A stretch of 64,000 bases of DNA from Nitratireductor arenosus (lineage in GTDB: Bacteria; Pseudomonadota; Alphaproteobacteria; Rhizobiales; Rhizobiaceae). Within the stretch, counting starts at the first letter, position 1. The number at the start of each line of letters is the position of its first letter. The stretch covers positions 532,001 through 596,000 of the forward strand of contig NZ_WPHG01000001.1 of the NCBI RefSeq assembly GCF_009742725.1, given 5' to 3'. The position numbers were made by a program, and so were the translations under genes. Positions 26,165-35,855 of the stretch are shown here, piece after piece. A model generated the notes under the pieces. The model was not told the origin of the DNA. It saw nothing but the letters and a program-made list of their open reading frames with translations, and did no database searches.

Positions 26165-27294
26165 CCGGGATGATTCTCCCTAAGAAAGGACAGAACCTCC
26201 GCGGCCGGCAGGTCCTTGGCGATGTAGGACCGGCCGATGCCGCGGGTCAGGATGAAGGTCAGCGCGCCGCGCGAGACCTTCTTGTCCTGCATAATATAGG
26301 TGAGCAATGCCTCGGCGCCCGGAAGCTGCCCGGAAATATCGGCCATGCGCGTCGGCAGGCCGACCCCTGCCAGATGCGCCTCCACCTTCTCGGCGTCGTC
26401 GGCGCTACACTGGTTGAGCCGCACCGAAAAGCGATGCGCCAGCGTCATGCCGATCGCGACCCCTTCGCCATGCACCAGCCTTCGGCCGTCATAACCGGTG
26501 GCGGCCTCCAGCGCATGACCGAAAGTGTGACCGAGATTGAGCAGCGCCCGCTCGCCGGCCTCGGTCTCGTCGCGCGCCACGATCGCCGCCTTGGCCCGGC
26601 ATGATTCGGCGATCGCCTCGACGCGCGCCGCCCCGCCCGCGAAGACGTCGCGCCAGTTCCGCTCCAGCCAGTCGAAGAAGCCCGGCCGGTCGATCAGCCC
26701 GTATTTGACCATCTCGGCATAGCCGGCACGGAATTCGCGCGCCGGCAGCGTGTCGAGCGCGGCCGTGTCGGCAAGCACCAGTCGCGGCTGGTGAAACACG
26801 CCGACCAGGTTCTTGCCGTGGGTGGTGTTGATACCGGTTTTGCCGCCGACAGAGGAATCGACCTGCGCCAGCAGCGAGGTCGGCACTTGGACAAACCCCA
26901 TTCCACGCCGCACGACGCCGGCGGCAAAACCGGCCAGGTCGCCGATCACACCGCCGCCAAGCGCGATCACCAGGTCGCCGCGCTCGAGGCGGGCGCCGAG
27001 CAAGGCGTCAACGACCCGCTCGAACGGCCCGAAACTCTTGGTTTTTTCGCCCGGGTCGAGCGTGATCGCGCTATGTTCGACCCCAGCCCGGCCCAGGCTA
27101 TCGGCAAGCGCATCGAGATGAACGGCAGCGACGTTTTCGTCGGTGACCACCGCGCAGCGCACCCCCGCCATCCTGCGCGCGATCTCGTCACCGGCCCGCG
27201 CGACCAGCCCCGGCCCGATCAGGATGTCGTAGGCGCGCGCGCCGAGGCCGACCTCAACGCGCGTAACCGGCATGTCCGCGGCGTCCTGCATCAT
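26161..27294 (-). CDS. aroB: 3-dehydroquinate synthase
   Basis: 377 residues. Typical AroB motifs are visible: [11 protein letters not shown], the NAD-binding [14 protein letters not shown] (about residues 112-125), [28 protein letters not shown], and the metal ligands in [13 protein letters not shown] and [12 protein letters not shown]. It converts DAHP to 3-dehydroquinate, the second step of the shikimate pathway. Start codons at 27294 and 27291 are in tandem; the first overlaps the aroK stop as ATGA, giving translational coupling. Confidence 0.97.
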   Translation of the reverse strand: MMQDAADMPVTRVEVGLGARAYDILIGPGLVARAGDEIARRMAGVRCAVVTDENVAAVHLDALADSLGRAGVEHSAITLDPGEKTKSFGPFERVVDALLGARLERGDLVIALGGGVIGDLAGFAAGVVRRGMGFVQVPTSLLAQVDSSVGGKTGINTTHGKNLVGVFHQPRLVLADTAALDTLPAREFRAGYAEMVKYGLIDRPGFFDWLERNWRDVFAGGAARVEAIAESCRAKAAIVARDETEAGERALLNLGHTFGHALEAATGYDGRRLVHGEGVAIGMTLAHRFSVRLNQCSADDAEKVEAHLAGVGLPTRMADISGQLPGAEALLTYIMQDKKVSRGALTFILTRGIGRSYIAKDLPAAEVLSFLRENHPG

Positions 27295-27881
27295 TGCGCA
27301 CCCTCACTGTCCTTTCCGGCTTCGAGATGACGCACGAGCGCCTCGAGCGCTTCCTGCGCGATCACCTCCTTCGGCTCATCGCGCGACCGGACGGTGAGGT
27401 CGGCCAGGGCGTAGACCGGATGACGCTCGGCCATCAGCCGTTCCATCACCGCCCTCGGGTCGGGGTTTTTTAGTAGCGGCCGGTTCCTGTTTTTCATAAC
27501 CCGTTCCATCAACACGTCGATATCCGCCTTGAGCCAGACCGAGATCGCGCGTTCCGCGATCGCCTGTCGCGTCTGTTCGTTCATGAAGGCGCCGCCGCCG
27601 GTGGACACGACCCGCCCGCCCCCGTCGAGCAGCCGCGCGATCACCCTGCGTTCGAGTGAGCGGAATTCGTTTTCACCGTAAAGCGTAAACAGATCGGCCA
27701 CCGACAGACGCGAAACGGCTTCGATCTCGTGGTCGCTGTCGATGAAGGGCAGATCGAGCATCTGCGCGACCTTTCGCCCGATAGCCGTTTTGCCCGCCCC
27801 CATCAGTCCTATGAAAACGATCGTCTTCTTGCCGAGCAGTTCGCGCAGCTTGGTTTCGACGGCATTCGGCGCGGTCGTCAT
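27291..27881 (-). CDS. aroK: Shikimate kinase
   Basis: 196 residues. The P-loop [15 protein letters not shown] (about residues 25-39), the DSD shikimate-binding motif in FIDSDHEIE, and [13 protein letters not shown] are diagnostic. The C-terminal [12 protein letters not shown] closes the lid region. It phosphorylates shikimate with ATP. As first gene of the aroK-aroB-CorB operon it starts at the ATG 27881, with a 144-base divergent gap to the small membrane-protein gene upstream. Confidence 0.97.
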   Translation of the reverse strand: MTTAPNAVETKLRELLGKKTIVFIGLMGAGKTAIGRKVAQMLDLPFIDSDHEIEAVSRLSVADLFTLYGENEFRSLERRVIARLLDGGGRVVSTGGGAFMNEQTRQAIAERAISVWLKADIDVLMERVMKNRNRPLLKNPDPRAVMERLMAERHPVYALADLTVRSRDEPKEVIAQEALEALVRHLEAGKDSEGAQ

Positions 27882-28025
27882 GAAACAGTTCCTTCGCCGC
27901 GCGTATGCACATGAAAATCACGAGGGCGTCAAGCGCTTGCACACCGCCCGGTCGGGGTTGAATTCGCCCCCTCGCCAACGCATAAGTAGGCGAGCGGGCG
28001 CAGTTTTTGGGGAATTTCAAGGCGA

Positions 28026-28169
28026 ATGCCGACCCTTTTCCGGTTCTTGGTGACCATCGCGGTACTGGTTGGCATCGCGTATGGAGCGATGTTTGCGCTG
28101 GCCACGTTCGTGGAGCCCAGGAAGGGCGAGATGTCGGTCAGGATTCCGCCCGAAAAGCTCAACCCCTAG
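28026..28169 (+). CDS. Small single-pass membrane protein (47 aa)
   Basis: Hand translation gives 47 residues: a short cytoplasmic start, one hydrophobic helix (FLVTIAVLVGIAYGAMFALA), a charged segment with EPRKGEM and an end in IPPEKLNP. The ATG is at 28026 and the TAG ends at 28169. The start is plausible although GGAATTTCAAGGCG upstream gives only a fair ribosome site. A protein of this type upstream of xerD is, as I recall, conserved in the order, with unknown function. Codon usage is like that of neighbouring genes. Confidence 0.65.
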   Translation: MPTLFRFLVTIAVLVGIAYGAMFALATFVEPRKGEMSVRIPPEKLNP

Positions 28170-28314
28170 GGCCTGCGGACGGCGATGGCGTTTTGCTGGT
28201 TGGCTGGCCTGATCTGTGTTCTTGTCGCAGCGTGATCTCTTTTGAGGACCGGCAACCGCATTTCGGGATCATGCTCTGGGGCCGGAACTTGGCGATCTCC
28301 CGGGACGAAAGGCG

Positions 28315-29235
28315 ATGAACAGCCAGACCGCGATCGAGACATTCCTGGAAATGATGAGTGCGGAACGCGGAGCGAGCGCCAACACGCTCGACGCCTATCG
28401 GCGCGACCTTCAGGAAGCCCATGACGAGATGACGGCCACCGGCGGCCTCGCCGGCGCGGATGCCGGCGCCATTCATACCTATCTGGAATCGGTCGCGGCC
28501 CGGGGGTTCGCGTCCTCGACCCAGGCCCGCAAGCTTTCGGCGCTGCGTCAGTTCTTCCGCTTCCTCTATGGTGAGGGATGGCGCGCTGACGATCCGACCG
28601 GAACCGCGAGCGCACCGCGCAGGACCACGGCCCTGCCCAAAATCCTCAGCGAGACCGAGACCGGACAGCTGCTCGATCTCGCCGCATCCGAGGCGGCAAG
28701 CCCGCCGCCCGGTATCGCACCTGTCGCCGCGATCCGCCTGCATGCCCTCGTCGAGACACTCTACGCGACCGGCCTGCGGGTTTCGGAGCTGGTCGCGCTG
28801 CCGGTCAGCGTGGCACTGCGCGACGACCGGCTCTTCATGGTTCGCGGCAAGGGCGGCAGGCAGCGCATGGTGCCGCTGACCGACGGCGCGCGCCAAGCGA
28901 TGAAAGCCTGGCTCGACGCGCGCGCTGCCAGCCAAAGCACGGCCGAAAGCGCGTTTTTGTTTCCGGCCGCCTCCGCCACGGGATATCTCCCCCGACAGGC
29001 ATTCGCCCGCGAGTTGAAGGCGTTGGCCGCGCGCGCCGGCATCGCTCCGTCGAAAGTATCGCCGCATGTGATCCGCCACGCCTTCGCGAGCCATCTGCTA
29101 CAGAACGGCGCCGATCTGCGCGCGGTCCAGCAATTGCTCGGCCATGCCGACATTTCAACGACCCAAATCTATACCCATGTGCTGGAAGAGCGACTGGTGC
29201 GGCTGGTCAACGACCATCACCCGCTTGCCGATTAG
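28315..29235 (+). CDS. xerD: Tyrosine recombinase XerD
   Basis: 306 residues. An N-terminal SAM-like core-binding domain (residues about 1-90) precedes the catalytic domain with the complete active-site set: Arg in [10 protein letters not shown], Lys in VRGKGGRQR, His/Arg in [12 protein letters not shown], His in [10 protein letters not shown] and the nucleophile Tyr in QIYTHV. It resolves chromosome dimers at dif together with XerC. The ATG at 28315 follows GAAAGGCG. Position just before accA is a core chromosomal arrangement, so this is not an integrase of a mobile element. Confidence 0.93.
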   Translation: MNSQTAIETFLEMMSAERGASANTLDAYRRDLQEAHDEMTATGGLAGADAGAIHTYLESVAARGFASSTQARKLSALRQFFRFLYGEGWRADDPTGTASAPRRTTALPKILSETETGQLLDLAASEAASPPPGIAPVAAIRLHALVETLYATGLRVSELVALPVSVALRDDRLFMVRGKGGRQRMVPLTDGARQAMKAWLDARAASQSTAESAFLFPAASATGYLPRQAFARELKALAARAGIAPSKVSPHVIRHAFASHLLQNGADLRAVQQLLGHADISTTQIYTHVLEERLVRLVNDHHPLAD

Positions 29236-29340
29236 GACGGCGAACGTTATGTGAGGGCACTGTCCGGCGCCCGGAGGCGGTCGACGACGACCGGTCCGGC
29301 GCCCTTTTCGCGTATCGTGAACACGGCTGATCCACAGCGA

Positions 29341-30291
29341 ATGTACAATTATCTCGACTTCGAAAAACCCGTCGCGGATCTCGAGGGCAAGATCCTCGAA
29401 CTGAAAAAGCTGAACGACGGCGGCGAGGCCGTCGACGTGGCCGACGAGATCGCACGCCTGGAAAAGCGCGCCACCGAGGCTTTGAACGATGCCTACCGCG
29501 CCCTGACGCCCTGGCAGAAGACCCAAGTCGCGCGCCATCCCGACCGGCCGCATTGCCTGGACTACGTCAAGCACCTGTTCACCGATTTCACGGCGCTGGC
29601 CGGCGACCGCAGCTTCGGCGAGGACAACGCCATCATCGGCGGATTCGCCCGCTTCAATGGCCAGCCGGTGGCGATCCTCGGCCAGGAAAAGGGCGCCGAC
29701 ACCAAAAGCAGGCTGAAGCACAATTTCGGCTCGGCGCGGCCGGAAGGCTACCGCAAGGCGGTGCGTATCATGAAACTCGCCGACCGCTTCGACGTGCCCC
29801 TGGTAACGCTGGTCGACACGGCCGGCGCCTATCCGGGCGTCGGCGCGGAGGAGCGCGGCCAGGCCGAGGCGATCGCACGTTCGATTTCCGCCTCGCTGGC
29901 GCTGCGTGTGCCGGTCGTGTCGGTCGTGATCGGCGAAGGCGGGTCGGGCGGCGCGATCGCGATCGCGACGGCCAACAAGGTCTACATGCTGGAGCATTCG
30001 ATCTATTCTGTGATCTCGCCCGAGGGCGCGGCCTCGATCCTGTGGCACGATTCCACTCGCGCCAAGGATGCGGCCACCTCGATGAAGATCACCGCGCAGA
30101 ACCTACTCGAAATGAAGATCATCGACGGTATCATCCAAGAGCCGGTGGGCGGCGCGCATCGCGGCCCCGAGACCGTCATCGCAGCGGCCGGAAAGCAGAT
30201 CGCCGCCGCGCTGGAGGAACTGGCAGGCGCCAATATGGACTGCCGCGAACACCGGCGCGAAAAGTTCCTGGCCATCGGCCGGTCGATCTGA
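29341..30291 (+). CDS. accA: Acetyl-CoA carboxylase carboxyltransferase subunit alpha
   Basis: 316 residues, typical length. Diagnostic segments: YLDFEKPVADLEGKI at the N-terminus, RPHCLDYV, DRSFGEDNAIIGGFARF, GQEKGADTKSRLKHNFG, VDTAGAYPGVGAEERGQAEAIA, VIGEGGSGGAIAI, and SVISPEGAASILW. With AccD it transfers the carboxyl group from biotin to acetyl-CoA, the committed step of fatty-acid synthesis. I choose the ATG at 29341; the 30 upstream codons in frame are Arg/Thr-rich and not conserved. Confidence 0.97.
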   Translation: MYNYLDFEKPVADLEGKILELKKLNDGGEAVDVADEIARLEKRATEALNDAYRALTPWQKTQVARHPDRPHCLDYVKHLFTDFTALAGDRSFGEDNAIIGGFARFNGQPVAILGQEKGADTKSRLKHNFGSARPEGYRKAVRIMKLADRFDVPLVTLVDTAGAYPGVGAEERGQAEAIARSISASLALRVPVVSVVIGEGGSGGAIAIATANKVYMLEHSIYSVISPEGAASILWHDSTRAKDAATSMKITAQNLLEMKIIDGIIQEPVGGAHRGPETVIAAAGKQIAAALEELAGANMDCREHRREKFLAIGRSI

Positions 30292-30434
30292 CCGTTGGTC
30301 GGCGGCAAGCCGAGACCGCGGACGGACCGGCAATCGGGCCATCCGGAACCGCCAACGACGCGATTTGGACCTCGTTCGCCACAAAATCGCCAAGTCTTGG
30401 CCGTCAATGACAAGCGCGTGAGGCAAGCGGGACG

Positions 30435-30455
30435 AACCTTGTGGTAAGGTTTTTT
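30435..30455 (+). terminator. Short stem-loop with T-tract after accA
   Basis: Arms AACCTT and AAGGTT with a 5-base loop, then further T residues to 30455. It lies about 145 bases after the accA stop and about 90 bases before the next start, a plausible factor-independent terminator, although the stem is short. The remainder of 30292-30544 shows nothing else I can support. Confidence 0.4.
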
Positions 30456-30544
30456 CAAGGTTAACGACCATAACGTACGCCGAATGCGGAGCCGCGCCGG
30501 GCGCGGCCACACCCGAAGCGATGCTTGTAGGTAGCCGAACACCG

Positions 30545-31804
30545 ATGATCTCGAACCTGATGCGTGGGGGACTGCTGGTCGCGGCGATGGCGCTGGCCTT
30601 GGCCGGCTGCACGGAATCGACCCTGCAATCGGCGAGCGGCAAGGCCGAAAGACCGGTGCCGGCCCGCCTCGTCTCCGAAATGAGGACCAAGGGCATGAAC
30701 CGCAATTCGCCGGTCATGGCCCGCGTCTTCAAGGAAGAAGGCGAGCTCGAGGTCTGGAAGCAGAAATCCAACGGCCGCTACGATCTGCTCGCCACCTACG
30801 AGATCTGCAAATGGTCCGGCAAGCTCGGGCCGAAATTCACCGAGGGCGACCGGCAGGCGCCGGAAGGGTTCTACACCGTCAAGCCGGCGCAGATGAACCC
30901 GCGCTCGAACTATCATCTCGCCTTCAACATGGGCTACCCGAACACCTATGACCGCGCCAATGGCCGCACCGGGTCGCATTTGATGGTGCACGGCGCCTGT
31001 TCGTCGGCTGGCTGCTATTCGATGAACGACAAGGAGATGGAGGAGATCTATGCGCTCGCACGGGACGCCTTCCGTGGCGGACAGCGCGAATTCCAGATCC
31101 AGGCTTTCCCGTTCCGCATGACCGCCCGCAACATGGCGCGCTATCGCGACGACCCGAACTACGCGTTCTGGAAGATGCTGAAGGAAGGTTACGATCATTT
31201 CGAGATCACCAAGGTGCCGCCCAAGGTCGACGTGTGCGAGAAGCGTTACGTATTCAACCGCACCACCGAGGATGGCGCCGCCTTCTCGCCCACCGGCTCG
31301 TGCCCGCCGAGCGCCCAGCCAGAAGCGCTGATGACGGCTTTTCAGAGCTATCGTTCGGATTTCGACGCCGCGTTCGCCACCCATGCCGCCCGCGGCGGCG
31401 GCGAAGCGCCGAAACCCTCGATCGCCGGTCTCAAGGAGGCCGATCTCGTTGCCGACTGGACCCGTCGCCGCGCCCGCGGCGAACGCGTACCGGTCGAGCC
31501 GCCATCGCTGTCGCAAGACGGCACGGTCGTCAGCACCTCGGTGATGGGACGCATCGATTCGCCCGCCGGGCGTCGCCAGGCCGCGATCGACGCCGAAAAG
31601 GCCGCCAAGCGCAAGGCCGAAGAGGATAAGGCCGCCGCCGTGCGCCGCGCCGCCGAGGCCAAGGTCGCCGCCGAAGCCGCCAAGAAGGCGGAGGAAGAAG
31701 CGGCCACGCGCGCCGCCGAAGCCCCGGTCGAGGTCAAGCCCGAGGACGACCCCGGCATGCTCGGCTCGGTGCGCAAGCGCTTCACCAATCTTTTCGGAAG
31801 CTGA
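30545..31804 (+). CDS. L,D-transpeptidase family lipoprotein (YkuD-type)
   Basis: 419 residues. A lipoprotein signal (LLVAAMALALAGC, lipobox LAGC at about residues 19-22) is followed by a catalytic YkuD domain with the cysteine motif SHLMVHGACSSAGCYSM. Such enzymes make 3-3 or protein-peptidoglycan links in the periplasm. After about residue 335 the protein turns into an Ala/Lys/Glu-rich, probably coiled-coil stretch of about 65 residues and ends in a short amphipathic FTNLFGS tail, an unusual addition. I prefer the ATG at 30545 for a compact signal; an ATG at 30521 adds eight residues. Confidence 0.87.
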   Translation: MISNLMRGGLLVAAMALALAGCTESTLQSASGKAERPVPARLVSEMRTKGMNRNSPVMARVFKEEGELEVWKQKSNGRYDLLATYEICKWSGKLGPKFTEGDRQAPEGFYTVKPAQMNPRSNYHLAFNMGYPNTYDRANGRTGSHLMVHGACSSAGCYSMNDKEMEEIYALARDAFRGGQREFQIQAFPFRMTARNMARYRDDPNYAFWKMLKEGYDHFEITKVPPKVDVCEKRYVFNRTTEDGAAFSPTGSCPPSAQPEALMTAFQSYRSDFDAAFATHAARGGGEAPKPSIAGLKEADLVADWTRRRARGERVPVEPPSLSQDGTVVSTSVMGRIDSPAGRRQAAIDAEKAAKRKAEEDKAAAVRRAAEAKVAAEAAKKAEEEAATRAAEAPVEVKPEDDPGMLGSVRKRFTNLFGS

Positions 31805-31814
31805 TACCGCGGCC

Positions 31815-32051
31815 ATGCCCGCCACCACGGACCTCTACGATTTGAGGGGGTTGCAATGCCCCCTGCCCGTTCTGCGCACCCGCAAGCGGCTGGAGGCAAT
31901 GCACCCCGGCGCGCATCTGTGGGTCGAGACGACCGACCCGCTCGCCGTGATCGACATTCCCGCCTTCTGCGCCGAGGTCGGCCACCGGTTAATGTCGAGC
32001 GAGGCGGCCGAAGGCGGCGGCCATCGTTTCCTGATCGAACGGCGACGATAA
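31815..32051 (+). CDS. TusA-family sulfurtransferase
   Basis: 78 residues. YDLRGLQCPLPVLRTRKRL carries the CPxP motif with the reactive cysteine that forms a persulfide in TusA proteins. The PLAVIDIPAFCAEVGHRLM segment matches the second half. It relays sulfur in tRNA thiolation or cofactor synthesis; which acceptor it serves here is unclear. The gene begins 10 bases after the L,D-transpeptidase stop and is convergent with the CobW gene. Confidence 0.9.
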   Translation: MPATTDLYDLRGLQCPLPVLRTRKRLEAMHPGAHLWVETTDPLAVIDIPAFCAEVGHRLMSSEAAEGGGHRFLIERRR

Positions 32052-32082
32052 GACGGGGCGCCGGTGACGGCCGCCGTTCGGC

Positions 32083-33195
32083 TCAGGGCCGGTATCCGCC
32101 GATCGCAAGCGGATTGTCCTCCAGCGCGGTGCGATCGGGCGTATCGATCCCCGGCCGGCCCGCGAACGCGTCGAACAGGCGGCGGACATAATCCTGCGGC
32201 ACATCCTTGGTGATCAGCACCAGCCGCGTCCCACGCCTGCCGTCGGGCCAGGCGGCAAGTCGCACCGGCGGATGCAGAAAACGCCGCACGCCGTGGATCA
32301 CCAAAGGCCGTTCCGGCTCCTCGACCGTCTCGACGATGCCCTTCATGCGCAGCAGGCCCTCGCCATGCGTTGAGCGCAGAAGGTCGAGAAAATTCGCCAC
32401 CGCCGCGAAGGCGATCGGCCGGTCCAACGTCAGCGAAAACGTCTCGAAACGATGGTCATGCCGGTGCCCGTGGTTGGCATGATCGTGGTCGTGGTGGTGG
32501 TGATCATCTGCCGCGACCGCGCGCAGCCATCGTTCGACATCGACGCTCTTGGTCGACGGATCGTAGAGCCCGCAATCAAACAATGACCCGACATCCGCCT
32601 TCCCGCCAGCCGCATCAAGGATCGGCGCGCCGGGATTGAGCCGCGCCAGACGCGCGCGCAAGGACGCCACCGCTTCGGCGGAAGCCAGATCCGACTTGGT
32701 CAGCACGATCCGGTCAGCCACGGCGATCTGGCGCACCGCCTCCTCATGCGCGTCGAGCGTGGCCTCGCCGTTGAGGGCGTCGGCGACCGCGATCACGCCG
32801 TCCAGCCGATAGGCGGCCAACAGCGCCGGGTGCGCCATGATCGACTGCAGCACCGGACAGGGGTCGGCCAGACCGGTGGTCTCGACGACGACCCGGGCCA
32901 GCGGGGCGAGCCGGCCGGTCTGCACCCGGTCGGCGAGATCGGCCAGCGTGTCGACCAGTTCCCCGCGCACAGTGCAGCACAGGCAGCCGTCGGACAGCTC
33001 GATAATGCCGTCGGAGGCCTGCTCGACCAGAAGATGGTCGATCGGCACGTCGCCGAACTCGTTGATGATGACAGCGGTTCCTGCCATGTCCGGCGCCTTC
33101 AGGAGCCGGTTGAGCAACGTCGTCTTGCCCGCACCGAGAAATCCGGTGAGAACGCTGACCGGAACGGGCTGGCGGGGAGCGGTCTGAAAGGCCAT
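32083..33195 (-). CDS. CobW/COG0523-family GTP-binding metallochaperone
   Basis: 370 residues. Walker A TGFLGAGKTTLLNRLL (about residues 17-32), the metal-binding GCLCCTVRGE motif (CxCC, about 71-80), and the guanine motif LTKSDLA identify the G3E family. A His/Asp-rich linker (DDHHHHDHDHANHGHRHDHR, about residues 233-252) precedes the CobW C-terminal domain; such linkers usually point to zinc handling. Although the family name comes from cobalamin operons, this gene is not in the cobS/cobT operon. It starts at the ATG 33195; an upstream TTG is also in frame. Confidence 0.92.
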   Translation of the reverse strand: MAFQTAPRQPVPVSVLTGFLGAGKTTLLNRLLKAPDMAGTAVIINEFGDVPIDHLLVEQASDGIIELSDGCLCCTVRGELVDTLADLADRVQTGRLAPLARVVVETTGLADPCPVLQSIMAHPALLAAYRLDGVIAVADALNGEATLDAHEEAVRQIAVADRIVLTKSDLASAEAVASLRARLARLNPGAPILDAAGGKADVGSLFDCGLYDPSTKSVDVERWLRAVAADDHHHHDHDHANHGHRHDHRFETFSLTLDRPIAFAAVANFLDLLRSTHGEGLLRMKGIVETVEEPERPLVIHGVRRFLHPPVRLAAWPDGRRGTRLVLITKDVPQDYVRRLFDAFAGRPGIDTPDRTALEDNPLAIGGYRP

Positions 33196-33205
33196 GTCCA
33201 AGCCG

Positions 33206-34327
33206 CTATTGCACCGCCGTCTGCTTGGCCGGCCTGTAATCCGGACGCGGCGTCGGAATGGGCACGTTGGCGTATTCGACCGCCGCCGCCGGCGATTTCG
33301 GCCCCGTCGCGCCGCCGAGGCCGACGGTGACCAGACGCGGCTCGCGATCGAGATCGCGGATGTGGGGCGAACGGATGATCATGCGGCCGTCCTCGTCGCG
33401 GTTTTCGGCCCGTTCCTTGCGCGCTTCCTCGTTGCAGATCACCGGGCGCATATTCGTCGCCTCGGCGAGCATGCCGCCACCGACCGGCAGCATGGCGAGC
33501 GAGGAGGCGAAGGACTGATTGCGTTGGAACCCGTCCTCCAGCAACTGCGCGGCCTTTTCGGCCCGTTGCGAGACGGACGGTTCGCCCACCAGCACGGCGA
33601 TAATCGTGCGTCCCTTGCGGGTGGCGGAGGCCACGAGATTGAAGCCGGCCGGGCAGGTAAAGCCGGTCTTCATGCCGTCGGCGCCGTCGAACCGGCCGAT
33701 CAGCGTATTATGGTTGGGCAGTTTCACCTTGCCGGCCGCCAGGCCCTCGATCCCGAAATAACCGACATGTTCGGGAAACTCTCCGCGGATCGTCATCGCC
33801 AGCAGCGCCATGTCGCGCGCCGTCGTGTACTGCTCGTCGTCGTGCAGTCCGTGCGCGTTGACCCAGTGCGAGCCGCTCATGCCCAGGCGCCGCGATTCCG
33901 CGTTCATGCGCGCCGCGAACGCCTTTTCGGACCCGGCGATGCTTTCGGCGATCGCCGTGGCGACATCGTTGGCCGACTTGACCATGATGATCTTGATCGC
34001 ATTGTCCAGGGTCAGCACCGAGCCGGGCTTGTAGCCCATCTTGCTCGGCGGCTCCTTGGCCGCGTTCCTGGAGATCGTCACCGGCGATTTCAACGTCACT
34101 TCGCCGGCCTTGAGGGCGCGAAAGGCGACATAGGCCGTCATCAGCTTCGACAGCGATGCCGGATACCAGCGCCGGAACGCCTCCTCCTGGGACAGAACCT
34201 TGCCGGATTTCAGGTCGACGACGATCGACGGGCCGGCCTCCGCCGGCGATACCGCACACACGATCGCCACCGCCACCAGCCACGCCGGCTTCCAGAGACG
34301 CATCGCCCAGTTCCGTGTCGATTTCAC
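33206..34327 (-). CDS. D-alanyl-D-alanine carboxypeptidase (penicillin-binding protein 5/6 family)
   Basis: 373 residues. A signal sequence (WLVAVAIVCAVSPAEAG, cleavage near residue 31) precedes the peptidase S11 domain with all three catalytic motifs: SLSK in WYPASLSKLMTAY, the SxN motif in VKSANDVATAIAE, and KTG in DGMKTGFT. It trims the terminal D-Ala of peptidoglycan pentapeptides. The C-terminal 100 residues are Pro/Arg-rich and lack an obvious amphipathic anchor. The GTG at 34327 has GGAGAGG five bases upstream and is preferred to the ATG at 34303. Confidence 0.92.
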   Translation of the reverse strand: MKSTRNWAMRLWKPAWLVAVAIVCAVSPAEAGPSIVVDLKSGKVLSQEEAFRRWYPASLSKLMTAYVAFRALKAGEVTLKSPVTISRNAAKEPPSKMGYKPGSVLTLDNAIKIIMVKSANDVATAIAESIAGSEKAFAARMNAESRRLGMSGSHWVNAHGLHDDEQYTTARDMALLAMTIRGEFPEHVGYFGIEGLAAGKVKLPNHNTLIGRFDGADGMKTGFTCPAGFNLVASATRKGRTIIAVLVGEPSVSQRAEKAAQLLEDGFQRNQSFASSLAMLPVGGGMLAEATNMRPVICNEEARKERAENRDEDGRMIIRSPHIRDLDREPRLVTVGLGGATGPKSPAAAVEYANVPIPTPRPDYRPAKQTAVQ

Positions 34328-34511
34328 TATGGCCTCTCCAGGGATTTGCGCTACCTTCGCCCGGCCCCAACTGGCCCGGAAGGCGGATCGGGGCGCCTGG
34401 CCGAGCGTCGGCGGGTTTTATTTAGCGCATGTGACGCCATGATGGCAAAGCCGACCGAAACCGGCGCGACAGAGCGGATTTGCGCCTTGATGTGGAGTGG
34501 GAGCCAAAGGA

Positions 34512-35675
34512 ATGCCAATTCTCAATCGGGCGGCCGAACTGCAGGAGGAAGTGAGTGGGTGGCGCCGCCATCTGCATCGCAAGCCCGAACTGAACTTCGA
34601 CCTGTTCGAAACATCGACCTTCGTCGCCGACAAGCTGCGTGAGTTCGGTTGCGACGAGGTCGCCACCGGGATCGCCAAGACCGGCGTCGTCGGCCTCATC
34701 CGCGGGCGGCTGGGCGACGGGCCGACGATCGGGCTGCGCTCCGACATGGACGCGCTGCCGATCAACGAGGCGAGCGGCGTTCCGCATGCGTCGGAAAATC
34801 CCGGCAAGATGCACGCCTGCGGCCATGACGGCCACACCGCCATGTTGCTCGGCGCGGCCAAATATCTGACCGAGACCCGTAATTTCCACGGCACCGTGGC
34901 GGTCATCTTCCAGCCGGCGGAGGAAGGCGGCGGCGGCGGCCGCGTCATGGTCAAGGAAGGGCTGATGGAGCGCTTCGGTATCGAGCGCGTCTTCGGCATG
35001 CACAATGCGCCCGGCCTGCCGGTCGGCCAGTTCGCGACCCGGCCCGGCGCGATCATGGCCTCGACCGCCGAATTCACCATCACGATCAAGGGCAAGGGCG
35101 GGCACGCGGCCTTTCCGCACCAGACGGTGGACCCGATCGTCATCACCAGCCGGATCGTCGGCGCCATGCAGTCGATCGCCTCGCGCAGCGCCGACCCGGT
35201 CGACCCGCTGGTCGTGTCGGTGACGAAATTCCACGCCGGCGACGCCTATAACGTCATTCCCGAGACGGCCGAGATCGCCGGCACGGTGCGCACGCTGCGC
35301 CGCGAGACCGCGGACCTGGCCGAGGAGCGCATCCGCGCGCTGGTGACCGGCATCGCGGTGGCGAGCGGGGCGGAGGCGAATATCCACTACGACCGCAACT
35401 ATCCCGTCACCTTCAACCATGCCGAAGAGACCGATTTCGCCGTCGACGTGGCGCGCGACATCGCCGGCGACGCCAAGGTCGATCCGCAGATGCCCGCAAT
35501 GATGGGCGGCGAGGATTTTTCCTACATGCTGGAGGCCCGTCCCGGATCGTTCGTCTTCGTCGGCAATGGCGACACCGCCAATCTTCACCACCCCGCCTAC
35601 GACTTCAACGACGAGGCGATCCCGCACGGCATTTCCTATTGGGTGCGGCTGACGGAAAAGGCGCTCGCCGCCTGA
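34512..35675 (+). CDS. M20-family amidohydrolase (N-acyl-amino-acid/hippurate hydrolase-like)
   Basis: 387 residues. The metal-binding set is present: RRHLHRKPEL, MHACGHDGHTAM (the Cys and His ligands), FQPAEEGGGGG with the catalytic glutamate pair, the dimerisation-domain GKGGHAAFPHQT, and MMGGEDFSYML near the C-terminus. Relatives hydrolyse N-acyl amino acids, hippurate or IAA conjugates in the cytoplasm; the substrate is undetermined. The ATG at 34512 follows AAAGGA; a start five codons earlier would overlap that site. It lies divergently from the carboxypeptidase gene. Confidence 0.92.
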   Translation: MPILNRAAELQEEVSGWRRHLHRKPELNFDLFETSTFVADKLREFGCDEVATGIAKTGVVGLIRGRLGDGPTIGLRSDMDALPINEASGVPHASENPGKMHACGHDGHTAMLLGAAKYLTETRNFHGTVAVIFQPAEEGGGGGRVMVKEGLMERFGIERVFGMHNAPGLPVGQFATRPGAIMASTAEFTITIKGKGGHAAFPHQTVDPIVITSRIVGAMQSIASRSADPVDPLVVSVTKFHAGDAYNVIPETAEIAGTVRTLRRETADLAEERIRALVTGIAVASGAEANIHYDRNYPVTFNHAEETDFAVDVARDIAGDAKVDPQMPAMMGGEDFSYMLEARPGSFVFVGNGDTANLHHPAYDFNDEAIPHGISYWVRLTEKALAA

Positions 35676-35855
35676 ACCGGGATCCGCGCCGGCCGGCGCG
35701 GGCTGCCGCTGACGCCACGGCGCATACGTCGACGCCGCCGGCTCCATCGCAAAACCGGAAGCCCGGCAGCGGCGATGACGGCGACGCTATGGCCGATGCC
35801 GGCATGGCCAAAACGCGGTTGGCGAAGCGGCGCGAAACCGCTATGAGGGCGACGG

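Noticed and set aside
28315-29235. XerD as an integrase of a mobile island
   Set aside because: Full core XerD motifs and the conserved place next to accA identify the housekeeping recombinase.
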